DNA of 64,000 nt from Desulforamulus ferrireducens. Lineage in GTDB: Bacteria > Bacillota > Desulfotomaculia > Desulfotomaculales > Desulfotomaculaceae. Of this stretch, positions 1-9,041 are shown piece by piece. The DNA lies in contig NZ_CP019698.1 in the NCBI RefSeq assembly GCF_002005145.1, positions 496,001-560,000 of the forward strand, given 5' to 3'. Each line of letters starts with the position of its first letter. Position 1 is the stretch's first letter. The position numbers and the translations under genes are program-made. The notes beneath the pieces are model-generated. The model was not told the origin of the DNA. It did no database searches and saw nothing but the letters and a program-made list of their open reading frames with translations.

Positions 1-139
1 GCCAATCAAACATTTGCTGATAGAATTCCTGAACTTGCGTATTGGGAGTTGTGGTGTCATCGGCGGCAGCAAAGGCAGCAGGCACCATTAGGGCAGCCAG
101 GGCAAGAGTAACAATGCCAGCAGTAATCTTACGTTTCAT
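1..139 (-). CDS. Secreted protein, N-terminal fragment (cut by window edge)
   Basis: The first 46 codons of a gene running off the left edge. The start is ATG at 139-137, preceded on the minus strand by a GGAGGT ribosome site. The translation begins with MKRKITAGIVTLALAALMVP and an AFA-A cleavage site near residue 24, a classical Sec signal peptide, followed by a Thr/Asp-rich stretch and then EFYQQMFDW. The last segment resembles the start of the DUF2680/YckD-type secreted proteins of clostridia, but too little is present to assign a family. Exported location is well supported; function is not known. Confidence 0.75.
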   Translation of the reverse strand, partial: MKRKITAGIVTLALAALMVPAAFAAADDTTTPNTQVQEFYQQMFDW

Positions 140-353
140 TACACATACCTCCATTAATATTTGTTTTATTTCTTCTGTCTTTACTATAACAATGAAGTTT
201 CACAAAACTGTCTCGAAAATATCACAATTTGTTTATATTTACCCCACCTGAAAACTGATAGATCAGAAAACCGCATGGAAGGACTAGGCCTAGGTAAAAA
301 TAACGGGTAGATATAACCGGAAACCAAATAACTTGTGAAGGGGCTGTCTAACC

Positions 354-854
354 TTGCACCAATTGCCTAAGTATATTTTATGGCCAGTAACTTTGGTTCT
401 GGGCTTTTTTCTTATTTTCAGTGGTTGTACTGTGGCCAAGAAACCAGAGCAGCCACAGGAGAAAACACCAAAGGTAGCCAAGAGTATCAATGCCCCCAAT
501 AACACACCAACCAACCAAAACCAAGATTATCCCAGGGAAGTGGCAGAGCGGGTGGTCAACCAGGCCAATCAGGTGGCTGGGGTGCAAAATTCCGCAGCGG
601 TTATTTCCGGTAATACCGTTTATCTGGGGTTAGAATTACAGGAAAATGTGGACCCAAAACAAGCCAGGGAACTAGAAAAAGTTATATTACAGCGGTTTAA
701 TGAGCCCCATTATACCCTGATGGTTTCATCAGATGCCGCAACAGTTGCCCAGATTAAGAGGGTATCCCAAGGCTTGGCCCAGGGTAAGCCCATTGACTCC
801 TATCAAGAAGAAATACGGGATATTGGCAATAGACTAAAACCCGGAAAACGCTAA
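354..854 (+). CDS. YhcN/YlaJ-family sporulation lipoprotein
   Basis: 166 aa, TTG start with a GAAGGGG ribosome site about 9 bases upstream. The N-terminus is a lipoprotein signal whose lipobox ends FSGC, so the mature protein should be anchored to the outer face of a membrane. After a Pro/Lys/Asn-rich linker (about 26-65) comes a YhcN/YlaJ domain (about 66-150), with the typical A-x-V-V-N-Q-A core and the NTVYLGLEL strand. Family members are forespore or spore-associated lipoproteins involved in germination or spore-cortex properties. It stands alone and is closed by a hairpin terminator. Family call good; exact role unknown. Confidence 0.75.
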   Translation: MHQLPKYILWPVTLVLGFFLIFSGCTVAKKPEQPQEKTPKVAKSINAPNNTPTNQNQDYPREVAERVVNQANQVAGVQNSAAVISGNTVYLGLELQENVDPKQARELEKVILQRFNEPHYTLMVSSDAATVAQIKRVSQGLAQGKPIDSYQEEIRDIGNRLKPGKR

Positions 855-865
855 TAACTTTAACG

Positions 866-906
866 CAACAAGTGGCTAGCCATTGTTGGTTAGCCGCTTG
901 TTGTTT
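866..906 (+). terminator. Intrinsic terminator after the YhcN-type gene
   Basis: A near-perfect 14-bp stem (left arm from 866, right arm ending near 903, one G-U pair, loop about 8 nt) is followed by a T-rich tail. Confidence 0.7.
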
Positions 907-1026
907 ATTAAAATATCCTGGAAAAGTGATATAATTAAGTAATATGTTGGATTAAAATGTAAAACAGTTAAGGCTGAGACTGCCGGAGATTTACTGAAGG
1001 TTAAGGAAGAGTAGGAGGCTTGGTTG

Positions 1027-2277
1027 ATGAAGGAGTTTGTCCCCAATAAAGCTAGGTTTATTCTTATGGCGGTTTTACTATTACTTACGATGTTAGGCCT
1101 GGGGCTACAGCAAGCTAAATCAGCTAAGGAAAACTCCTCTGTCAGCCCAACCCTTTCCCAGGCAGAGGTATTGTATCAATACAAAACCCCTTATGTGGGG
1201 GATAACGGCAAGGTGGTAAACCTTATTGATAGCTTACCCTATGCTAATTTGCGTCAAAAGGTCTACTTGCAGACTCAGACTGTTCCCTACGGGATTACAG
1301 TTGACTACGATTTCAGCAATGCTGCCGCGGAAGCCCAGCAAATGGAGGTAAACTTTCGGAATAACGCAGCTATTATGTTTGCCTTAATAGAAAATGTTGA
1401 TGAGATTACCTTTGTGGCCAAGGGAACGGGCCAACCCGTTAAATATCATTACGAAAGAGCGAAGCTGCAAAAGGAATTTGCCCGGGACCTGCGGCACTAT
1501 GCCAAGGATATAGCTACACTGCAAAGTCTTCTGGAGGAACTACCCAAAGTCACAGCAGCCAACCTGCCCAATAATCTAGATACTGCCGTCAGTCAGGCCA
1601 TCATTGCCCAGGGCAAGGGTTATAAGGCCGGAGAGGTGGTCACCGAAGGGCATGTTATTTTGGAGACTGAGGAAAGTAATGGCAAGGTCAAAGTCTATAC
1701 GATTGCCAGCTTAGGTTGGTTTGCATTTGAGAACAATATTTTTACCAAAACCAGCGGCAGCGGGGCCATTCCCACGGTGATCACCTTTGCCAAGAATGAA
1801 AAGGGTGAGTATGCCCTATTGACTTATGAAGAGCCCCAGGACGGTGCCTATTATGTAGCTTCTCTCAAGAAAATGTTCCCCCGCATGCTTCAAGCCCGGG
1901 TGCTTGATGCCCAAAGTGAATATGCTAACCTGGCCCAACAGCAGGAAGCCCAAGCCGCAGCATATCTTAAAGGCATTGGCAGAGAGGCTCAGGTAAGTGC
2001 CGCCCATGTGGAGAAGGAATTGGCAGATATCGATGTCCAGGCAAAAAATAAATTATTTGCTGAGCTTACAAAAGACGATGAATTTCTTAACAACTGTCCC
2101 TACTGGTTGGGTACCAGAGAACAAATTGAAGATGGCGTTCGCTATATTTATGAAACTTCCCAAAGTAAAACAAAGGATGGTTACCACAGGATTACCTTTA
2201 GAAAGCTGACGGAGGATCATAGGGTAGTTAAGGAACAAAGCTACAAAATAGTGGGTAGCGAGCCAGTTCTAGAATAA
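1027..2277 (+). CDS. Membrane-anchored DUF4825-domain protein
   Basis: 416 aa from ATG at 1027; a TTG one codon earlier (1024) is the alternative. A GGAGG site lies at 1013-1017. Residues about 8-28 form one hydrophobic segment, so this is a signal anchor with the rest outside. Residues about 45-140 carry the DUF4825 pattern: YKTPYVGDNGKV, then a Leu/Gln-Thr strand and PYGITVDY. The middle and C-terminal parts are helical and Gln/Ala rich with no motif I recognise. DUF4825 is often found in cell-envelope proteins of Firmicutes, sometimes with antirepressor/BlaR-like domains, which are not visible here. Function unknown. Confidence 0.6.
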   Translation: MKEFVPNKARFILMAVLLLLTMLGLGLQQAKSAKENSSVSPTLSQAEVLYQYKTPYVGDNGKVVNLIDSLPYANLRQKVYLQTQTVPYGITVDYDFSNAAAEAQQMEVNFRNNAAIMFALIENVDEITFVAKGTGQPVKYHYERAKLQKEFARDLRHYAKDIATLQSLLEELPKVTAANLPNNLDTAVSQAIIAQGKGYKAGEVVTEGHVILETEESNGKVKVYTIASLGWFAFENNIFTKTSGSGAIPTVITFAKNEKGEYALLTYEEPQDGAYYVASLKKMFPRMLQARVLDAQSEYANLAQQQEAQAAAYLKGIGREAQVSAAHVEKELADIDVQAKNKLFAELTKDDEFLNNCPYWLGTREQIEDGVRYIYETSQSKTKDGYHRITFRKLTEDHRVVKEQSYKIVGSEPVLE

Positions 2278-2278
2278 G

Positions 2279-2314
2279 AAAAAGAGCCAGCGGTCAAGCC
2301 GTTGGCTCTTTTTC
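2279..2314. terminator. Bidirectional terminator at the intron insertion point
   Basis: A 16-bp stem (one G-U pair) with a TCAA loop, flanked by A-run and T-run, so it can work on both strands between the convergent genes at 1027-2277 and 2968-3603. The intron copy at 2317 begins two bases after its T-run. Confidence 0.85.
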
Positions 2315-2316
2315 TG

Positions 2317-2963
2317 GTATGCCCGGCATGGGCGATAGCTTTAGGGTGAAAGTCCCGAACAGGGGTTGGCAACACCAACTGTTAGCCAAGAGCAAGGGTG
2401 TCCATCGTGAGGTGGAATCTGAAAGAAGCTGGAGGCAAATTCCCGACCTGAGGTACACGAATCACATTCGAGGCTGTTATATTCGGGCAAGACTGCCAGA
2501 CAAGTCAAAGCCCTATGTTGCCAAGGGATATAGCAGTAAATGTGGCAGGTACATGGGATGAAAGTTATCGCTCTTATCCGGGGAGGTCTGTCGATCCGGT
2601 AATGGTAAGGAAGTCCTTAACAATACCAACCCGCATCGTGAGGTGTCGGCTGAGTCGGCAGAAGTCAGCAGAGGCCATAGTACTCCTAACGAGGAAGGGC
2701 CGAAGGTCAGGGCAGACTAAGAACGGTGCGTTCGAGAGAATTTGCTGATAGCAGTTGTCTCTGAAACAGAGACCTATCTATAAGAGGGAGTGGTGAAGCC
2801 ACAATGGCTTATAGAAGGGCTGAGAATTCTCCGGCACAATACCCGAAAATCTTAATCTTAATCGCTGAGTAATCAGTTAACCCTGGCCAACCGCCGGATG
2901 CGGACCCGCATGTCCGGTGGTGTGGGAGGGTCGGCGGAGATTATCTCCGCCCCCTATCCCAAT
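2317..2963 (+). mobile_element. Group II intron without ORF, copy 1
   Basis: The 5' end reads GTATGCCCGGCATGGGCG followed by a domain I-like AGGGTGAAAGTCCC. Near the 3' end is a domain V-like hairpin (2889-2920) with a CGC triad, then a domain VI-like stem (from about 2930) with a likely branch-point A at 2956, seven bases before the 3' end at CCCAAT. At about 647 bp there is no room for a reverse transcriptase/maturase; the short open frames inside are not related to one. The whole block 2316-2964 is identical to 14129-14777. Insertion directly after a terminator hairpin, together with the CGC triad, suggests class C behaviour (inference). Mobility would need a maturase supplied from elsewhere. 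Confidence 0.8.
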
Positions 2964-2967
2964 TAAA

Positions 2968-3603
2968 CTAGCGGATAAAATTCATTATAAATTTATTTTC
3001 TTTTGCCGGTGGTTGAATGGTGTCTTTACCATGTTGCACCAGTTTTAATAACCAGGCCATATTTTTACCCAGTACCCGCATAATTTGTACACCCTCTAGA
3101 TCCTGCAGAACCTCGCCAGGTGTTCTCCCGTGAATAACATTCCAGTAATTTGAAGTGGGAATGAGCATCTCGGAATAATTGAGGAAGTTATTCAATTGGT
3201 TAAAAGCCGGTAGCCCACCGGAACGTCTAACTGCCACAACAGCTGCGCCAACTTTGTGCCTGAACAAACCATTGTTCACACCCGCCACATAAAAAGCCCT
3301 GTCTAAAAAGGATTTCATATTGCCTGCTATTGCTGAATAGTGCACGGGTGAACCGAGAAGGATACCGTCTGCTGCTTTCATTTTTTGAATCCATTCATTT
3401 ACATCATCACTGGTTATGGCACATCTTTCATTTTTATTCTTAATGCACTGACCACAGGCCAGACAGCCACTAATGGCTTTATGGCCCACCTGGATAATTT
3501 CTGTTTCTATACCTTCCTTCTCCAGTTCGTCTAATACCAGTTTGAGGGCATGGTAAGTATTTCCCTGTTTATTAGGACTTCCGTTAATAGCAACAACCTT
3601 CAT
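2968..3603 (-). CDS. Iron-sulfur flavoprotein / NADPH-dependent FMN reductase family
   Basis: 211 aa, ATG with a GGGAGG site. The N-terminal GSPNKQGNT loop is the FMN-phosphate binding site of the flavodoxin-like fold, and LGSPVHYSAIAGNMKSFLDR is the second flavin loop. Cys47, Cys50, Cys53 and Cys61 form CX2CX2CX7C, the compact [4Fe-4S] motif of archaeal/clostridial Isf proteins, so this is probably an electron-transfer flavoprotein rather than a plain quinone reductase. The stop codon lies only four bases from the end of intron copy 1, so transcription of this gene reads antisense through the intron before reaching the shared terminator. Substrate unknown. Confidence 0.85.
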   Translation of the reverse strand: MKVVAINGSPNKQGNTYHALKLVLDELEKEGIETEIIQVGHKAISGCLACGQCIKNKNERCAITSDDVNEWIQKMKAADGILLGSPVHYSAIAGNMKSFLDRAFYVAGVNNGLFRHKVGAAVVAVRRSGGLPAFNQLNNFLNYSEMLIPTSNYWNVIHGRTPGEVLQDLEGVQIMRVLGKNMAWLLKLVQHGKDTIQPPAKENKFIMNFIR

Positions 3604-3804
3604 GTCTTTGCCTCCCTTAATAACTTTTAGCCTGTTTGATTGGAGTATAATTGATTATTGCCATCAGAGCAAGGGGTGAGACCCCACAAAATTGTTTGGA
3701 AAAGGTGCTAAATAGAATGATTTTGGAAGCACAATTATAACTTAAAAGTTTTGGAAGGTTGCTGAGGGACTGATGCCGTTATTTGGCAGCCTTAGTACAG
3801 GCAC

Positions 3805-4857
3805 TTAAAGGCACCACTTAATGACCGCCGAGGCGAAGGACCAGTTAGCCCCTTGATCTGCTAACAACAGTAAATCTCCCTTGTTTAATTTGCCACAACT
3901 AACAGCATGATCTATGGTAACCGGTATACTGGCGGTCTTCATAGCGGCATATTCAGCTATGGTATCATGAACCAATTCATAATTAATCCCTAAATTATTG
4001 GCCCAGGTACGGTTTAATTCAAGGTATTGCTGACCAAAGATAGATAAGTTGATGTCTCTGGCAGTTAAATTAAGTTTATCTAAAGTCATATTTACGGTGA
4101 AGGGCAGATACTTTTCCAGTTTAGGGACATCTACCTCTAAACTGTTGGGTTCAATACGCATGAAGGGTTTAATTTCATATTGTTGGCTTAACAGGGAATA
4201 ACCCCGATCTATTCTCAGGGTAGCTGCTTTTTCACATTCCCAGGACATAAAATGGAAACCTAGCAGACCGTCCCCCGGGTTTACCCTTTGCACGACTACT
4301 GCTGCAGCCCCATCGCCAATTAGTAAACTGGCAAAATCGGCGCAGTCTTCGTTGGCCAATAAAGCCTCTGTGGCCACTACCAGCACAGTATTATAAAAGC
4401 CACTTCCAATATAAGAGGCTGCGGTGAAGAGAGTTGGCAGAAAACCGTTAAAGCCATTGTCAATATTAAAGGAACAGGCATTGCTGGCACCGATGGAAGT
4501 TTGAATAAAATTGGCAATGGGGGGTGTGAGACGATGCATATCTTTACAGGAATGAGTGACCAGAACCAAATCAATGTCCAGAGGACTTATGCCATATCTA
4601 TCCAGGGCGTTTTGGGCTGCCTTTACCCCCATCTCCCCGAGAGACTCCTGTTTGGCAAATCTTCTTTCCCTCATACCAAATTTTTGGACAAATAGTTGTT
4701 TCTCAGCTTCCGGCAGGTTTACCAGCTTAAAATCGTCATTAGTCAATTTGGTTGGAGGTAAGTAGGACCCTATGGCAGTTATGCCAACAGGTGTGGCTAC
4801 CTGTACGGCCTTACTTCCGGATAATTGATAATCAGCCAACTCATAACTCGTTTTCAT
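3805..4857 (-). CDS. KAS III-like protein lacking all catalytic residues
   Basis: 350 aa, second gene of a two-gene operon, 27 bp after the active partner at 4885-5883. It keeps the whole thiolase fold of 3-oxoacyl-ACP synthase III (NACSFNIDNGFNGF, GDGAAAVVV, TASIP). Aligned by eye with FabH, the nucleophilic Cys is Phe136, the active-site His is Gly275 (FGQQ in place of HQxN) and the Asn is Ala305. It therefore should not catalyse Claisen condensation alone. The Pseudomonas PqsB/PqsC pair is a known case where one KAS III subunit is inactive and serves as a structural partner; a similar heterodimer is inferred here. Substrate unknown. Confidence 0.8.
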   Translation of the reverse strand: MKTSYELADYQLSGSKAVQVATPVGITAIGSYLPPTKLTNDDFKLVNLPEAEKQLFVQKFGMRERRFAKQESLGEMGVKAAQNALDRYGISPLDIDLVLVTHSCKDMHRLTPPIANFIQTSIGASNACSFNIDNGFNGFLPTLFTAASYIGSGFYNTVLVVATEALLANEDCADFASLLIGDGAAAVVVQRVNPGDGLLGFHFMSWECEKAATLRIDRGYSLLSQQYEIKPFMRIEPNSLEVDVPKLEKYLPFTVNMTLDKLNLTARDINLSIFGQQYLELNRTWANNLGINYELVHDTIAEYAAMKTASIPVTIDHAVSCGKLNKGDLLLLADQGANWSFASAVIKWCL

Positions 4858-4884
4858 TGCTCTCCTCCCCTTGTTTTAAAATAG

Positions 4885-5883
4885 TTATTTACCCCACCTA
4901 AGGACTACAGCTATTTCGTTTTTTCCCGCTCCCGCTGATGCCATGAGCAGGTAGTCTCCATCCTTTAACATTCCCTTGTTAACTGCTTCGAACAAATTTA
5001 CCGGTATCGTTGCACTACCGATATTACCGTATTTACTAAAGGTCTGATAGGAGTTTTCCGGTTTAATACCGATACTATCTCTCCAGGCAGCGTGTGCCCA
5101 GTAACAGGGCTGGTGGGAGAGAAACAAATTAATTTGTTCTGGCCGAAGCTGGGCTTTGGCCAACACTTTGTTGAGGACAAATTTCATATCTTCAATGGAA
5201 CTGCGGCCAATCATTTTGGTTATGTCATAGTTATAGGTTAGTAGTTTTCTTTCTTTCATTTCCGGTACATCCTGGTAGCGAGGTTGCCTAAATTGAACCG
5301 TAAAGCCTTGATGGTATTCCCCGTGGGAAGTACAGAAGGATGCCAGATATCCTCTATCATCTGCTACCACGCCCATGACAATAGCACCGGCAGCATCGCC
5401 CAGAACTACGGAGAGGTAATCGCCTTTGTCGGCATGTCTGGAACATAGGGCCGAATTAATAATAAGAATTTTTTTATATTCCCCGGTGGCAATTAGATTG
5501 GCTGCGGTTACTATGGCAGTTAAAAAACTAGAACAACAAGTATCGATGGTCCAGGCTCCGGCATTTTTCAGGCCCAGTTTATACTGCACAAGGCAAGCAT
5601 TTTCTGGCAGAATTTCATCCGGGACCATCGACTGAACCATTACCAAGTCGATTTCATCCGGTGAAAGGTTAGCATTTCTTAACGCACGGCGGCCAACCTC
5701 GGCTTCAACATCAGAGGGTAAAAGGTTTTCCGGAAATACTCTGCGTTCCTCTATGCCTTGAAAAGGATTTTTACCAGGGGGCAAGTCAAATCTTACGTCT
5801 TGCCAATAATCGTTAGTTCTCACCTGGGATGGTACAACAGCACTAACCCCTAATATGCCGGCAGGATAAAGAGTTTTTCTCAT
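4885..5883 (-). CDS. 3-oxoacyl-ACP synthase III-family protein (active type)
   Basis: 332 aa, ATG at 5883, first gene of the pair. The catalytic triad is complete by alignment with FabH: Cys117 (TIDTCCSSF), His257 (SHQPC) and Asn287 (YGNIGSATIP). The sequence is diverged from housekeeping FabH around the acyl pocket, and no acyl carrier protein, malonyl transferase or ketoreductase gene lies nearby. A role in a specialised condensation, such as head-to-head, quinolone-like or amide-forming chemistry, is more likely than bulk fatty-acid initiation (inference). It is read divergently from the PAS kinase at 6265. Acts in the cytoplasm. Confidence 0.85.
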   Translation of the reverse strand: MRKTLYPAGILGVSAVVPSQVRTNDYWQDVRFDLPPGKNPFQGIEERRVFPENLLPSDVEAEVGRRALRNANLSPDEIDLVMVQSMVPDEILPENACLVQYKLGLKNAGAWTIDTCCSSFLTAIVTAANLIATGEYKKILIINSALCSRHADKGDYLSVVLGDAAGAIVMGVVADDRGYLASFCTSHGEYHQGFTVQFRQPRYQDVPEMKERKLLTYNYDITKMIGRSSIEDMKFVLNKVLAKAQLRPEQINLFLSHQPCYWAHAAWRDSIGIKPENSYQTFSKYGNIGSATIPVNLFEAVNKGMLKDGDYLLMASAGAGKNEIAVVLRWGK

Positions 5884-6264
5884 GGAACCTTCCTTTCCTC
5901 AATAGTTATTTATTAATAACTGTAATCTTTACTAATGTAATAAGCCCAAAGACCTAGTCGCTAATGATAAATAAGTCCTAAGTAGCGTTTTAACAGCAAG
6001 TTAAAACAAACTCTAAGTAATCAAAACCAAATAACTGCCTTAATACTAGGTATATTTCTACGCGATATTTCAAACCCCTTCTTTTTTTGGAAAAAAATTC
6101 CTACAAAAGTAATGCAACATAAAACAATAGCTTAGCTAAAAATATTGTCTTACAATATTGTCATATAGTACTGTTGTAGTATTATAATAAAAAGAGTAAA
6201 TAACAAGTTTATAGAACGTCTGGAAGAAGACCAATTTTTTTTTAGTATATGGGGGGTAAATGAA
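5884..6264. promoter_or_regulatory. 381-bp divergent intergenic region, KAS III operon / histidine kinase
   Basis: AT-rich non-coding stretch that must hold promoters for both flanking genes. On the plus strand TTGTCA (6158-6163) and TATAAT (6183-6188) form a possible sigma-A promoter for the kinase, although the 19-bp spacer is long. The perfect palindrome ACAATATTGT at 6152-6161 overlaps the -35 and could be an operator. I see no ORF or structured RNA in the rest. Confidence 0.35.
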
Positions 6265-8043
6265 TTGATTAGTAAACTAAAGGACTGTGATACCCTCTTA
6301 TCAGAATTTTGGTATAAAGTATTTAATGTTATCCCTCACCCCATGGCCATCAGTGTCTATTCAACCGGTCATTATATAAAGGTAAATGAAAGTTTTCTTA
6401 CCACCTTTGGTTACAGCGAAGAAGAAGTCATTGGTAAATCATTTAGTTCACTAAGGCTTTGGGTCAATGAGGAGGATAGAGAAAAGGCCATCAAGCTACT
6501 GCTGGATGCAGGGAGACTGCGGGATTATGAGGTATTGATTCGTACTAAATCAGAGGAGATAAAGGTTTGCTCTTTCTCAGCAGAGTTTATTGATATAAAT
6601 GGGGAGAAATATGTTTTAAGTCATCTTACCGATATAACGGAAAGAAAGAAGATGGAGGAAAACTTAAAAAAAGAGCAACAAAGAATTTTCTCGGTGTTAG
6701 ATGAACTTCCGGGTATCGTTGCTCTTATGTCTGAAGACTTAGCACCCAAATATGCCAACAAAGCCTTTAAAGCATTATTTGGGGAGGATGACGGAAGACC
6801 TTGTTATGAAGTGATTGGCAAAAAGGAACCCTGTGAAGTTTGTTATACCAAGCTGCTCTTTGAAAAGAAGCAACCAATTAATTGGGAAATGCCAGTTAAA
6901 GATATTGCTATCTATGATACCTATGAAAAGTTAATCTACGATGTTGACGGCTCTCCTTTGGCATTAAAAGTGGGAATTGATATTACCAAGCGTAAAAAGG
7001 CCGAACAGGAATTACTTTATAGTGAGGAGAAATATCGGACCTTCTTTGAAAATAGCATGGATGGGATTCTGTTAGCAAAGGAAGATGGAACATTTATAGC
7101 CGCCAATCAAGCCCTTTGCCAAATGGTAGGCATGTCTGAGGAGGAGCTATACCAGGCTGGCAAAGAGAGGATTTTTGACTGGTCCGATGGAACCATGCAG
7201 GAATTGGAGTTGGCCCTACAAAAAAAGGGTAAAGCAAGAGGGGAAGTAAAATTAATCCATAAAGAATTATCCAAGGTCCCCGTGGAAGTGAGTATGCAAA
7301 CCTTCTCGCGGAGTAATGGAGAGTTGTATACCAGCGTCATCTTTCGGGATCTATCGGAAAAAATAAAAATAAATCAAGAGTTATCAAGACTGGACCGACT
7401 CAATATTATTGGTCAAATCGCCGCGGGTATCGGACATGAAGTGAGAAATCCCCTCACAACCATCAGGGGTTTTTTACAAATCTTAGGAAAAAAGCCCAAA
7501 TATATTGAGGATAAAGAATACTTTGACCTGATGATCGAAGAGTTGGATAGGACTAATAATATCTTATCTGAATTTCTATCCCTAGGCAAAGATTCGTCAA
7601 ACAGCTTAGAGGTACATAATTTGAACAAAATTATCCAGGATCTCTATCCTTTACTGCAAGCAGATGCTTTAAACTCTGGTAAAGACATTATTGTAGAGCA
7701 GCAAACCATACCTGACATGGAGTTAAACCGAAAGGAAATACATCAGCTTATCCTGAACTTAGCTCGCAATGGTTTAGAGGCTATGTCTGCTGGCGGAACC
7801 CTAAGTATTCAGACCTTTATGGAAGGTGAACAGGTGGTTTTGGCAGTATGTGATGAAGGTGTGGGGATAGCTGCAGATATTTTGGATAAACTGGGTACAC
7901 CATTCCTAACCACCAAAGCCGACGGGACAGGCCTTGGCCTAGCAACCTGTTATAATATAGCTGCTAGGCATAATGCTAGTATTAAAGTAGAGACAGGGCC
8001 AAAGGGAACAACATTTTTTGTTAAATTTAAAAGAAACGAATAA
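6265..8043 (+). CDS. Soluble PAS-domain sensor histidine kinase
   Basis: 592 aa from TTG at 6265, chosen because the ATG just upstream meets a stop after one codon and GGGGGGT sits at 6250-6256. There are no membrane segments. Three PAS domains are visible (about 10-130, 140-245 and 250-375), each ending in the usual D-I-T-x-R-K connector. Then comes HisKA with His391 in GHEVRNPLTT, and HATPase_c with the N box NLARNGLEAM, G1 DEGVGIA and G2 GTGLGLA. The build is that of KinA/KinE-type sporulation kinases, which phosphorylate Spo0F. No response regulator is adjacent, so it is an orphan kinase. The sensed signal is unknown. Confidence 0.88.
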   Translation: MISKLKDCDTLLSEFWYKVFNVIPHPMAISVYSTGHYIKVNESFLTTFGYSEEEVIGKSFSSLRLWVNEEDREKAIKLLLDAGRLRDYEVLIRTKSEEIKVCSFSAEFIDINGEKYVLSHLTDITERKKMEENLKKEQQRIFSVLDELPGIVALMSEDLAPKYANKAFKALFGEDDGRPCYEVIGKKEPCEVCYTKLLFEKKQPINWEMPVKDIAIYDTYEKLIYDVDGSPLALKVGIDITKRKKAEQELLYSEEKYRTFFENSMDGILLAKEDGTFIAANQALCQMVGMSEEELYQAGKERIFDWSDGTMQELELALQKKGKARGEVKLIHKELSKVPVEVSMQTFSRSNGELYTSVIFRDLSEKIKINQELSRLDRLNIIGQIAAGIGHEVRNPLTTIRGFLQILGKKPKYIEDKEYFDLMIEELDRTNNILSEFLSLGKDSSNSLEVHNLNKIIQDLYPLLQADALNSGKDIIVEQQTIPDMELNRKEIHQLILNLARNGLEAMSAGGTLSIQTFMEGEQVVLAVCDEGVGIAADILDKLGTPFLTTKADGTGLGLATCYNIAARHNASIKVETGPKGTTFFVKFKRNE

Positions 8044-8053
8044 TAGAAAAAAT

Positions 8054-8099
8054 GGCTTACGCCAAGTTCTTACAGACGCAGGCGTAAGCCTTAGTTTTT
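8054..8099 (+). terminator. Intrinsic terminator after the PAS kinase
   Basis: A perfect 10-bp stem (8054-8063 with 8081-8090) and a 17-nt loop, followed by a TTAGTTTTT tail. Confidence 0.7.
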
Positions 8100-8213
8100 A
8101 TAGAAATCTTATATTTTCTGAGGAGGGTAGACACCCTTTTTTTGTTGTTAGCAGGATTAACCATAAATTTAAGAGAATAGTTTCCATAGCAAATAATAGG
8201 GGGGGTAAATATA

Positions 8214-8876
8214 GTGTCGGAACAAAATGCACCTAAGGGAGCCTTTATTCAAAGAGACAAACAAACCTATGCCATCGTACCGCGTATACCGGTGGGCTTG
8301 GTTACTCCAGATTTACTGGAAAATATAGCCCGGGTGGCTAGGAAATACGAAATTCCCATTATTAAGCTGACATCTGCTCAAAGAATGGCTTTGGTGGGTA
8401 TGAAACCTGAAATAGTAGATGATGTGTGGCAGGATTTAGGCACCGCTATCGGTCCTGCTGTGGGGTTGTGTGTTCATTATGTGCAGGCGTGTCCAGGTAC
8501 CACTGTGTGTAAATATGGGGTTCTTGACTCCCTAAACCTGGGACTGCGGCTGGAAGAACTCTTAGTGGGCTATGAACTGCCGGCCAAAACTAAAATTGGC
8601 GTATCCGGGTGTCCCTTTAACTGCGGAGAAGGCTATGTTCGAGACATTGGGATCTTTGGCAGACGCAGTGGTTGGACACTTATTTTTGGAGGAAACTCCG
8701 GCGGCAGACCACGTATTGGTGATGTCATAGCTGAAGGGTTAAGTGATGATCAAGTTGTTGAACTGACCATGAAATGCCTAAACTACTACAAAGAAAATGC
8801 TAAAAAAATGGAGAGAACTGCCCGGTTTATCCAAAGAATTGGCATTGAGGAATTCAAAAAAGCAGTATTAGGGTAA
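8214..8876 (+). CDS. Small siroheme-type nitrite/sulfite reductase-like protein
   Basis: 220 aa from GTG at 8214 with a strong GGGGGG ribosome site. It contains one ferredoxin-like half domain (about 10-75) and one siroheme/[4Fe-4S] domain. The cluster ligands are all present as Cys93-X5-Cys99 and Cys133-X3-Cys137 (GCPFNCG). This is roughly a third the length of assimilatory sulfite reductases, matching the small monomeric assimilatory-type reductases (alSiR) of anaerobes. The likely role is reduction of sulfite or nitrite, or a redox function with siroheme. It is monocistronic, with a terminator at 8914. The electron donor is not encoded next to it. Confidence 0.85.
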   Translation: MSEQNAPKGAFIQRDKQTYAIVPRIPVGLVTPDLLENIARVARKYEIPIIKLTSAQRMALVGMKPEIVDDVWQDLGTAIGPAVGLCVHYVQACPGTTVCKYGVLDSLNLGLRLEELLVGYELPAKTKIGVSGCPFNCGEGYVRDIGIFGRRSGWTLIFGGNSGGRPRIGDVIAEGLSDDQVVELTMKCLNYYKENAKKMERTARFIQRIGIEEFKKAVLG

Positions 8877-8913
8877 TAATCCAAACAACTAAATTGACAA
8901 TAGATGTTCCTCA

Positions 8914-8936
8914 AACCCCGCCCAGCGGGGTTTTAT
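8914..8936 (+). terminator. Intrinsic terminator
   Basis: A 7-bp GC-rich stem (AACCCCG with CGGGGTT), a 5-nt loop and a TTTTATT tail. Confidence 0.8.
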
Positions 8937-9041
8937 TATGTTAGTAACTCTATAAACCCATGAATTACAGGGTCTTTTTATGCAAATGATAAGGAGGAAG
9001 AATTTGAAATATAAATAAGGAATTTTTTTGGAGGTATATGC

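Noticed and set aside
930-935. TATAAT as a promoter for the DUF4825 gene
   Set aside because: No -35 hexamer at proper distance; it could be another sigma factor, but there is no support.
2319-2748. Two overlapping open frames of 80 and 77 codons inside intron copy 1, repeated in copy 2
   Set aside because: They lie in ribozyme domains, are conserved only because the DNA is identical, have no ribosome site, and do not resemble a reverse transcriptase.
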